Assembly: GCA_900321845.1 (NCBI GenBank)
Contig: ONXT01000194.1
Location: 1-5,712 of the forward strand
Length of the DNA: 5,712 bases
Direction: 5' to 3'
Origin: an uncultured Bacteroidales bacterium
GTDB lineage: Bacteria > Bacteroidota > Bacteroidia > Bacteroidales > WCHB1-69
The position numbers and the translations under genes are program-made. This document shows, in pieces, positions 1 to 5,712 of the stretch. The notes beneath the pieces were generated by a model. That model worked only from the letters and a program-made list of their open reading frames with translations, had not been told where the DNA came from and did not search any database. Numbering within the stretch: the first letter of the stretch is position 1; each line of letters begins with the position of its first letter.

Positions 1-911
1 ACGATTCCAATTATATCATTAATGTCGTTAATATTCAATTCATTGAGCAATGCCGGCAAGCGATCGATGATGTTTTTGCAGGCGAGGGGTTGGGTGAGGT
101 TGGCGGCGCCGATTTCCACAGCGGTGGCTCCCGCCATCATCATCTCCACCACATCTTCGGCGGATTCGATTCCTCCACAGCCGATGATGGGCAGGTGGGT
201 GGCCTTTGCCACTTGGTTCACCATACGGAGGGCGATTGGGAAAATGCCGGCGCCGGAGTAGCCGCCGTAGCGGTTGGCAATCACCGGCTTCCGTCTATGA
301 ATGTCGATGCGCATTCCCAACATCGTATTAATCAGGCAGATGCCGTCCGCGCCGGCCTCTTCGCACGATTGGGCGATGGCGGCGATGTCCGTTACATTGG
401 GCGAAAGCTTCATATAGACCGGCTTGTGAGTCACGGCTTTGACAATATGGGTGACGTCAGCAGCCGCCTTCGGGTCGGTTCCGAAAGCCATGCCGCCGTT
501 GTGAACGTTCGGACAGGAGATGTTGACTTCAAGGATGCTCACGCCGTCGGCCTTGTCGAGTTGCTCGCAGGTGTATGCGTAGTCATCGAGGGAAAAGCCA
601 CTCACGTTGGCGATGACGGGGCCTTGGAAGATGTTTCTCAGGCGAGGCAGCTCCTCTTGGAGCACGTGGTCAACGCCGGGATTCTGCAAGCCCACTGCGT
701 TAATCATACCATAGCGCCCGCACTCCGCAATGCGCGGGAGGGGATTGCCATAGCGTGCCTCGCGGGTTGTCCCCTTGAAGGAGAGTGCCCCGAGGAGGTT
801 CAGGTCGTACAATTGCGCGAACTCCTCCCCGAAACCGAACGTCCCCGACGCCGGAATCACCGGATTCTTCAACCTTACTCCTGACAATTCAACTTCTAAT
901 CTGCTCGTCAT
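1..911 (-). CDS. pyrD: Dihydroorotate dehydrogenase, class 1B catalytic subunit (PyrD), 3' end cut by the window
   Basis: This cytoplasmic FMN enzyme oxidises dihydroorotate to orotate, the fourth step of UMP synthesis, and hands electrons to PyrK. Translating leftward from the ATG at 911-909 gives 303 codons with no stop, so the gene continues past base 1. Class 1B proteins are usually 300-311 residues, so only a few codons should be missing. Visible family marks are NPVIPASGTFGFG near residues 16-28, NAVGLQNPG at 71-79, NISCPNVHNGG at 130-140 with the class 1 catalytic cysteine at about 133, and the FMN-phosphate region GCGGIESAEDV followed by GATAVEIGAAN. A cysteine rather than serine as catalytic base, and pyrK next door, place it in class 1B. 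The start is preceded by an A/T-rich leader without a Shine-Dalgarno sequence, as is common in Bacteroidota. It lies 65 bases after pyrK, with no convincing promoter of its own between them. Confidence 0.96.
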   Translation of the reverse strand, partial: MTSRLEVELSGVRLKNPVIPASGTFGFGEEFAQLYDLNLLGALSFKGTTREARYGNPLPRIAECGRYGMINAVGLQNPGVDHVLQEELPRLRNIFQGPVIANVSGFSLDDYAYTCEQLDKADGVSILEVNISCPNVHNGGMAFGTDPKAAADVTHIVKAVTHKPVYMKLSPNVTDIAAIAQSCEEAGADGICLINTMLGMRIDIHRRKPVIANRYGGYSGAGIFPIALRMVNQVAKATHLPIIGCGGIESAEDVVEMMMAGATAVEIGAANLTQPLACKNIIDRLPALLNELNINDINDIIGI

Positions 912-976
912 TTTTATTTATTGGTGAAATGTGATTTGAAATAGTTCACAATCCATTATTCTCTATCAATTTCTTC

Positions 977-1707
977 TCACTCCTCATTCATCATCAGCTC
1001 TCCGCTCTTAAAAACGGGACCGTCTTTGCACACCCGTTTGAAGCCGTTCTTCGTCTGGATGGTGCAGCCCACGCACACGCCGAAGCCGCAGCCCATTCGT
1101 TCCTCCATGCTAACCTCGCCCTTTTCGCCCGCCGTTTTGATAATCGCCTTCAGCATCGGGAGTGGTCCACAAGCATAGTAGTAACTCTGTTTCCCGTCGA
1201 GTGCGGCGGTCACGAAGCCCTTTAGTCCGTAGGAGCCGTCAACGGTGGTGACGGTCACCTCGCAGCCCAGATTCTGGAATTCTTTTTCATAAAAGAGTTC
1301 CGCAATGGTGTTGAAGCCGAGTATTACCTGCACTTTTTTGCCAGCTTCGCGTAGTTTCTTGGCAGTGAGATAGAGGGGCGGTATGCCCACGCCACCGCCC
1401 ACCAGTAGAGGGGTGTCGCCCGCCAAGGAGAGGTCGTAGCCGTTGCCGAGGCAGGTGAGCAAGTCCAGCTGGTCGTCTTTTTGAAGATGCGCCATATCGC
1501 GGGTGCCATCGCCTACTACTTTATATATTAATGTAAGGATTCCGTTTTCGGCATCGCAAATGGAGATGGGGCGGCGCAGGAAGCGTCCGGGCAGCTGGAT
1601 GTTCACGAACTGTCCTGCAAGCATCCCCTCGGTTTCACCCTGAAGGCGCATCCAGTAGATCCGCTCCGCGATTTTCACATTGTCCAATATGGTGTAAATG
1701 CCTTGTT

Positions 1708-1711
<4 letters not shown>
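977..1711 (-). CDS. pyrK: Dihydroorotate dehydrogenase electron transfer subunit (PyrK)
   Basis: PyrK forms the heterotetramer with PyrD and carries electrons from FMN to NAD+ through a 2Fe-2S cluster and FAD. The 244-residue protein has the ferredoxin-reductase fold order. A beta-barrel FAD domain carries RPIS at 47-50. The NAD domain opens with LLVGGGVGIPPLYL at 102-115 and later has YACGP around 179-183. A C-terminal cluster-binding segment has Cys208, Cys213, Cys216 and Cys228 (C-x4-C-x2-C-x11-C), the PyrK signature, inside MEERMGCGFGVCVGC. It is slightly shorter than the usual 255-260 residues, but nothing essential is missing. Its ATG overlaps the pyrC stop codon in an ATGA quartet, so translation is probably coupled to pyrC and this start is well supported. 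It ends in TGA. Confidence 0.96.
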
Positions 1712-2826
<1,115 letters not shown>

Positions 2827-2843
2827 CTTGCCGAAATGCGCTG

Positions 2844-2851
2844 CAAAAGTA
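2844..2851 (-). promoter_or_regulatory. -7 element of the pyrC operon promoter
   Basis: Read on the minus strand this is TACTTTTG, a full match to the Bacteroidota primary sigma factor -7 consensus TAnnTTTG. It ends 17 bases before the pyrC ATG, so the leader would be only about 10-13 bases. No clear TTTG -33 element is found at the usual 19-base spacing (the sequence there is ATTC, 2874-2871). Transcription of pyrC-pyrK-pyrD probably starts here. The element also supports the short pyrC start, because the possible upstream extension of the frame would lie in or before the promoter. Confidence 0.68.
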
Positions 2852-2905
2852 CTGCTTTTTTTTATTCCTTGAATAGCACTTGATATTTAATTATTAACTT
2901 TTTTC

Positions 2906-2953
2906 AACTGACATTTTGTCATTAATTGGACAACAAACTGACAGATTTGTGTA
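2906..2953 (+). promoter_or_regulatory. Cluster of TGACA/TGTCA half-sites upstream of the dnaK sigma-54 promoter
   Basis: TGACA-TTT-TGTCA (2909-2921) is a perfect 5-bp inverted repeat. AACTGACA occurs twice, at 2906-2913 and 2936-2943, 30 bp apart or about three helical turns. TTGTC (2916-2920) and GACAA (2929-2933) form a second inverted pair, and the second AACTGACA is followed by TGTGT at 2948-2952. The cluster lies roughly 40-86 bp upstream of the predicted dnaK transcription start. Sigma-54 promoters need an upstream-bound AAA+ activator, so this is a candidate activator site; that role is inferred. It could instead be an operator serving either divergent gene. Confidence 0.4.
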
Positions 2954-2964
2954 AAAACGCCGTT

Positions 2965-2981
2965 TTGGCACGATGGTTGCA
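2965..2981 (+). promoter_or_regulatory. Sigma-54 (RpoN) -24/-12 promoter of dnaK
   Basis: The sequence TTGGCACG-ATGG-TTGCA matches the sigma-54 consensus TGGCACG-N4-TTGCA/T at every defined position. The invariant GG (2967-2968) and GC (2979-2980) are separated by exactly ten bases, as the holoenzyme requires. Transcription should begin near 2992, giving a leader of about 57 bases before the dnaK ATG. No TTTG-N19-TAnnTTTG promoter for dnaK was found in this gap; the nearest is a lone CAGATTTG at 2942-2949 without a properly spaced partner. Sigma-54 dependence implies that dnaK transcription is switched by an ATP-driven enhancer-binding protein. Confidence 0.82.
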
Positions 2982-2990
2982 CTAAAAGGC

Positions 2991-3014
2991 TCGGTTTTGC
3001 GAGAGCAAGGCCGG
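2991..3014 (+). promoter_or_regulatory. 5' leader hairpin of dnaK mRNA with GAGA tetraloop
   Basis: Bases 2991-3000 pair with 3005-3014 to form a ten-pair stem (including three G-U pairs) closed by a GAGA loop of the stable GNRA class. The stem begins at the transcription start predicted from the sigma-54 promoter, so the hairpin would sit at the extreme 5' end of the mRNA. Such a structure could protect the transcript from decay or respond to temperature; neither role is shown by the sequence. The A/T-rich stretch 3015-3048 just before the ATG stays outside the stem. Confidence 0.55.
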
Positions 3015-3048
3015 CAAATGGATTATTAACAATTAAAATTTATAGATT

Positions 3049-4989
3049 ATGTCAAAGATTATTGGAATCGACTTAGGAACAACCAACTCATGCGTAGCCG
3101 TTATGGAAGGCAGCGAACCGGTGGTCATCCCGAACGCAGAAGGGAAGAGAACCACTCCGTCCATCGTGGCATTCGTCGGCAACAACGAGCGTAAAATCGG
3201 TGATCCCGCCAAACGTCAGGCCATCACCAATCCCACCAAGACCATCTATTCAATCAAACGTTTCATGGGCGAAACCTACGACCTCGTCAGCAATGAAGTG
3301 AGCCGTATGCCCTACAAAGTGGAGAAATCGGGCAACCTGCCGAAAATCGTCATTGACGATCGCAGCTACACCCCGCAGGAAATCTCCGCTATGATTCTTC
3401 AAAAGATGAAGAAGACCGCCGAAGATTACCTCGGCACCGAAGTGACGGAGGCTGTCATCACCGTTCCGGCATACTTCAGCGACTCGCAGCGTCAAGCCAC
3501 GAAGGAAGCCGGCGAGATTGCCGGACTGAAGGTTCGCCGTATTGTCAATGAGCCCACCGCAGCCGCGTTGGCTTACGGTCTGGACAAGAAGAAATCCGAT
3601 GCACGCGTGGCCGTCTTCGACCTCGGCGGCGGTACTTTCGATATCTCCATCCTCGAACTCGGCGATGGTGTCTTCGAAGTGAAATCCACCAACGGCAACA
3701 CCCACCTCGGCGGCGACGACTTCGACCAAGCCATCATCGACTGGCTGGCGGAAGAGTTCATGAAGGATTACAATGTGGATTTGCGTAAGGATGCCATGGC
3801 GCTGCAACGTCTGAAAGAGGCTGCAGAAAAAGCCAAGATCGAGCTCTCAAGCTCCACCACCACCGAAATCAATCTGCCGTACATCATGCCGATTGACGGT
3901 GTTCCGCAACACTTGGTTAGAACGCTGAGCCGTGCTCAATTCGAGCAATTGACCGACAAATACATCCAGGCCACTTTGGAACCTTGCCGCAAGGCTTTGG
4001 CCGATGCCGGTCTGAGTACCTCTGACATCGACGAAGTCATCCTCGTCGGCGGTTCCACCCGTATTCCGGCCATCCAGAACATCGTTGAGAAATTCTTCGG
4101 CAAAGCCCCTTCGAAGGGCGTCAACCCTGACGAAGTGGTGGCTATCGGCGCTGCTATTCAAGGCGGCGTGCTCACCGGCGAAATCCACGACGTGGTCCTC
4201 TTGGATGTCACCCCGCTTTCACTGGGTATTGAAACCCTCGGCGGCGTAATGACCAAGTTGATTGACGCCAACACCACCATCCCGACCAAGAAGAGCGAGA
4301 CTTTCTCCACGGCTTCCGACAACCAGCCGGCCGTCACCATCAACGTGCTGCAAGGCGAACGTCCGATGGCCCGCGACAACAAGCAAGTCGGCCAGTTCAA
4401 CCTCGACGGCATCATGCCCGCCCCGCGTGGCGTCCCGCAAATCGAAGTCACCTTCGACATCGACTCCAACGGCATCCTGAAGGTCAGCGCCATCGACAAG
4501 GCCACTGGCAAGGAGCAGCACATCACCATTACCGCCTCCTCTGGCTTGAGCAAGGAAGAAATCGAGCGTATGAAGGCTGAAGCCACCGCCAATGCCGACG
4601 CCGACAAGAAGGCAAGGGAGGAAATCGACAAACTCAACCAAGCCGACTCCATGGTGTTCAACACCGAAAAACAACTCAAGGAACTCGGCGACAAGATTCC
4701 GGCTGACAAGAAGAGTGCCATTGAAGAGGCCTGCAAACGCCTGAAAGAGGCTCACGACCAGAAGAACATCGCCGCGATTGACACCGCCTTGAACGATTTG
4801 ACCAACGCTTGGCAGGCCGCCTCACAGAACATGTACCAACAGGCCGGTGCCGGCCAGCAGGGTGCGGGTGGCAACCCCTTCGGCGGACAACAAGGACCTA
4901 CCGGCGGTGCAACCGGCAACGGCGGCGCCAACGGCAACAACCCGAAGGATCCAGACGTCACAGACGTGGACTTTGAGGAGGTAAAGTAA
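3049..4989 (+). CDS. dnaK: Molecular chaperone DnaK (Hsp70)
   Basis: This is the ATP-driven cytoplasmic chaperone that binds exposed hydrophobic stretches of client proteins with DnaJ and GrpE. The 646-residue protein is full length. The nucleotide-binding domain shows IGIDLGTTNSCVAV (5-18), Lys70 in IYSIKRFMG, NEPTAAALAYG (167-177), DLGGGTFDIS (191-200, with Thr196 at the phosphate-contacting position) and ILVGGSTRIP (331-340). The conserved interdomain linker DVVLLDVTPLSLGIET is at 381-396. The substrate-binding domain has the beta part to about 497 and the helical lid to about 592. A Gly/Gln/Asn-rich tail follows and ends in the usual acidic motif, here DVTDVDFEEVK. The insertion in the first quarter typical of Gram-negative DnaK is present. 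The start has no Shine-Dalgarno sequence but an A/T-rich leader. Neither grpE nor dnaJ is adjacent, and the downstream terminator suggests a single-gene transcript. Confidence 0.99.
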   Translation: MSKIIGIDLGTTNSCVAVMEGSEPVVIPNAEGKRTTPSIVAFVGNNERKIGDPAKRQAITNPTKTIYSIKRFMGETYDLVSNEVSRMPYKVEKSGNLPKIVIDDRSYTPQEISAMILQKMKKTAEDYLGTEVTEAVITVPAYFSDSQRQATKEAGEIAGLKVRRIVNEPTAAALAYGLDKKKSDARVAVFDLGGGTFDISILELGDGVFEVKSTNGNTHLGGDDFDQAIIDWLAEEFMKDYNVDLRKDAMALQRLKEAAEKAKIELSSSTTTEINLPYIMPIDGVPQHLVRTLSRAQFEQLTDKYIQATLEPCRKALADAGLSTSDIDEVILVGGSTRIPAIQNIVEKFFGKAPSKGVNPDEVVAIGAAIQGGVLTGEIHDVVLLDVTPLSLGIETLGGVMTKLIDANTTIPTKKSETFSTASDNQPAVTINVLQGERPMARDNKQVGQFNLDGIMPAPRGVPQIEVTFDIDSNGILKVSAIDKATGKEQHITITASSGLSKEEIERMKAEATANADADKKAREEIDKLNQADSMVFNTEKQLKELGDKIPADKKSAIEEACKRLKEAHDQKNIAAIDTALNDLTNAWQAASQNMYQQAGAGQQGAGGNPFGGQQGPTGGATGNGGANGNNPKDPDVTDVDFEEVK

Positions 4990-5010
4990 CAGACTATAAT
5001 CACCGATTTC

Positions 5011-5047
5011 AAACGGGTGCTGGATGTCTTTCAGCACCCGTTTTTTT
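5011..5047 (+). terminator. Intrinsic terminator of dnaK
   Basis: AAACGGGTGCTG (5011-5022) pairs perfectly over 12 bases with CAGCACCCGTTT (5032-5043) around a nine-base loop, and a run of seven T closes it (5041-5047). It begins 21 bases after the dnaK stop and should insulate dnaK from the gene to its right. Confidence 0.93.
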
Positions 5048-5087
5048 ATTGCTTTCCGAACCTGAAGTATTTGGAAAACCAAGCAAT

Positions 5088-5120
5088 TGTGTGGTACAAG
5101 GTATGGACTTGTATCACACA
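5088..5120. repeat. 13-bp inverted repeat carrying GGTACAAG / CTTGTATC
   Basis: TGTGTGGTACAAG (5088-5100) and CTTGTATCACACA (5108-5120) are inverted copies separated by seven bases, with one mismatch that would be a G-U pair in RNA. The inner part, GGTACAAG, is nearly the reverse complement of the TTTGTACC repeats about 75-85 bp downstream, so the two places share a motif. T-rich sequence (5121-5131) follows, so a weak second terminator is possible. A protein-binding site for a regulator or recombinase is an alternative. Confidence 0.6.
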
Positions 5121-5166
5121 TTTTCATTTTTGAGGAAACGGATTTTGCCCGAAAAATGTCGGGAAG

Positions 5167-5197
5167 TTTGTACCATATTTGTACCGGAATATCTTTA
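5167..5197 (+). promoter_or_regulatory. Promoter of the zinc-finger/HTH gene, overlapped by TTTGTACC direct repeats
   Basis: TTTG at 5167-5170 and TATCTTTA at 5190-5197 are separated by 19 bases, which fits the Bacteroidota -33 / -7 pattern TTTG-N19-TAnnTTTG with one mismatch in the last base. The leader to the ATG at 5244 would be about 40 bases. Two identical octamers TTTGTACC (5167-5174 and 5178-5185) start 11 bp apart, about one helical turn, and cover the -33 element and the spacer. A protein bound there would touch one DNA face and could block or tune transcription; self-regulation by the encoded DNA-binding protein is a reasonable inference. Confidence 0.5.
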
Positions 5198-5243
5198 ACG
5201 ACAAAGTGGATTATCTTGAAGTTAAAATATTGACAATCACCCA

Positions 5244-5645
5244 ATGGGGAAAAGTAAACTACAAATACCAAAAGTCTGCAAATATTGTGGAAGCACCTTC
5301 TTGGCCAAGACGGTCAAGACAGGGTATTGTAGCCATCAGTGTGCTTCGTCTGCATCTAACGATAGAAAAAAATTGGTGCGAAGACAAAAGGTGTTGGATA
5401 AAATCAAGGCGTCTGGAACAAACTACATCACAATTACCGAGGCTCTGAAAATCTTTACTACATCACGTAACACTGTCTTAAGATTAGTCCGTTCCAAAAA
5501 TATCCGATGTTTCAAGACAAGTCCCAAACGGTTGTTTGTTTCCGTAAAAGGTCTGGAAACATTTTTCCCATTGAGAGACAAACCTGTTGTTGCAGCACCC
5601 ATATCATCACAATTGTTCGATATGAACCCAAAGAATTGTAAATAG
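5244..5645 (+). CDS. Small zinc-finger and helix-turn-helix DNA-binding protein, excisionase-like
   Basis: The 133-residue protein is basic. A probable zinc-binding module at the N-terminus has Cys12, Cys15, Cys29 and Cys33 (C-x2-C-x13-C-x3-C, as CKYCG and CSHQC). A lysine/arginine-rich helix follows at about 41-56. A winged-helix candidate of the excisionase/MerR-like (HTH_17) kind spans about 61-108: YITITEALKIFTTSRNTVLRLVRS, then a strand-like segment FKTSPKRLFVSVKGLETFF. The last 25 residues show no recognisable domain. From memory of the family, proteins with this two-part layout occur in Bacteroidales genomes beside tyrosine recombinases of mobile elements, where such proteins steer excision or regulate transcription. 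No recombinase is visible here, so the role is unproven. The gene is A/T-richer than dnaK and the pyr genes, which hints at acquisition by transfer. The ATG at 5244 is favoured because it places a promoter and the cysteine motif sensibly. Confidence 0.78.
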   Translation: MGKSKLQIPKVCKYCGSTFLAKTVKTGYCSHQCASSASNDRKKLVRRQKVLDKIKASGTNYITITEALKIFTTSRNTVLRLVRSKNIRCFKTSPKRLFVSVKGLETFFPLRDKPVVAAPISSQLFDMNPKNCK

Positions 5646-5660
5646 ACACGTTAACATACA

Positions 5661-5692
5661 CCAAAGTGCCATTCAAAAGTATGGCACTTTGG
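5661..5692. repeat. Perfect 12-bp inverted repeat after the zinc-finger/HTH gene
   Basis: CCAAAGTGCCAT (5661-5672) and ATGGCACTTTGG (5681-5692) are exact inverted copies with an eight-base spacer, starting 15 bases after the stop codon. The stem would be a strong RNA hairpin, but no T-run follows on the plus strand, so it is only an incomplete intrinsic terminator. It could mark the transcript end, or be a binding or recombination site. Confidence 0.65.
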
Positions 5693-5698
5693 AAACTG

Positions 5699-5706
5699 CA
5701 AAAATA
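5699..5706 (-). promoter_or_regulatory. Possible leftward -7 element (TATTTTTG)
   Basis: On the minus strand this reads TATTTTTG, a full match to TAnnTTTG. It lies seven bases from the 12-bp inverted repeat, so a leftward RNA starting here would begin with that hairpin and run antisense to the zinc-finger/HTH gene. The -33 position lies outside the window, and A/T-rich sequence makes chance matches common, so this is tentative. Confidence 0.3.
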
Positions 5707-5712
5707 CAAAAA

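Noticed and set aside
90..884. Long plus-strand open frame (264 codons) opposite pyrD
   Set aside because: It lies entirely antisense to a well-conserved pyrD, its product resembles no known family, and it follows from the G/C-rich codon pattern of the real gene.
912..976. Separate promoter or attenuator between pyrK and pyrD
   Set aside because: Only weak 5-bp inverted repeats (such as TGTGA/TCACA) and no good TAnnTTTG element on the minus strand; it reads as a plain A/T-rich spacer.
2827..3048. CIRCE (HrcA) operator upstream of dnaK
   Set aside because: No TTAGCACTC-N9-GAGTGCTAA or close variant is present anywhere in the gap.
3250..3807. Minus-strand open frame (185 codons) opposite dnaK, with others at 3847-4188, 4158-4736 and 4219-4755
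   Set aside because: All are antisense shadows of the conserved dnaK reading frame, with odd low-information products and no promoter.
5048..5087. ATTGCTT/AAGCAAT inverted repeat after the dnaK terminator
   Set aside because: Only seven pairs around a 26-base loop; expected by chance in A/T-rich DNA and not linked to another signal.
5148..5163. Short CCCG/CGGG hairpin
   Set aside because: Four pairs with an eight-base loop is too weak to call, and it lies upstream of the predicted transcript start.
4822..5271. Minus-strand open frame running across the dnaK terminator
   Set aside because: It is antisense to the dnaK tail and passes through a strong terminator hairpin; the composition does not look coding.
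5179..5448. Plus-strand frame with a TTG start overlapping the zinc-finger/HTH gene
   Set aside because: It is out of frame with the cysteine and HTH motifs, has a weak start that would fall in the promoter spacer, and gives a product without recognisable features.
5512..5709. Minus-strand 65-codon frame downstream of the leftward TATTTTTG element
   Set aside because: It overlaps the end of the zinc-finger/HTH gene, its start lies within or before the supposed promoter, and its product shows no domain or signal.

Overview
The window looks like chromosomal DNA from an anaerobic member of the Bacteroidota, most likely order Bacteroidales. The signs are: a class 1B dihydroorotate dehydrogenase pair (PyrD with the NAD-linked iron-sulfur subunit PyrK); genes without Shine-Dalgarno sequences, starting behind A/T-rich leaders; -7 promoter elements of the TAnnTTTG type; and a DnaK with the Gram-negative N-terminal insertion. 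The species cannot be named from the sequence alone.

Left part (1-2826, minus strand): a pyrimidine biosynthesis operon reading leftward, pyrC -> pyrK -> pyrD. pyrC and pyrK overlap by four bases (ATGA). A 65-base gap precedes pyrD, whose 3' end runs off the left edge of the window. PyrC makes dihydroorotate. PyrD and PyrK together oxidise it to orotate and pass the electrons through FMN, a 2Fe-2S cluster and FAD to NAD+. The PyrC is short: it lacks the N-terminal strand region of ordinary type I dihydroorotases, and the promoter position argues that this is real.

Middle (2827-5047): a 222-base divergent intergenic region separates pyrC from dnaK, which reads rightward. It holds a Bacteroidota-type housekeeping promoter for pyrC and, for dnaK, an essentially perfect sigma-54 (RpoN) -24/-12 promoter. 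Upstream of that promoter lie clustered TGACA/TGTCA half-sites. A GNRA-capped hairpin sits at the predicted 5' end of the dnaK mRNA. No CIRCE element is present. dnaK is complete and ends in a strong intrinsic terminator.

Right part (5048-5712): A/T-richer DNA with one small gene for a zinc-finger plus helix-turn-helix protein, resembling excisionase-like proteins of Bacteroidales mobile elements. Its upstream region has a recognisable promoter overlapped by two TTTGTACC repeats 11 bp apart, plus a 13-bp inverted repeat carrying the same motif. Downstream is a perfect 12-bp inverted repeat, next to a promoter-like element facing back toward the gene. This part may be accessory DNA or the edge of an integrated element.

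The most notable signals are the sigma-54 control region of dnaK and the repeat-laden surroundings of the small DNA-binding protein gene.
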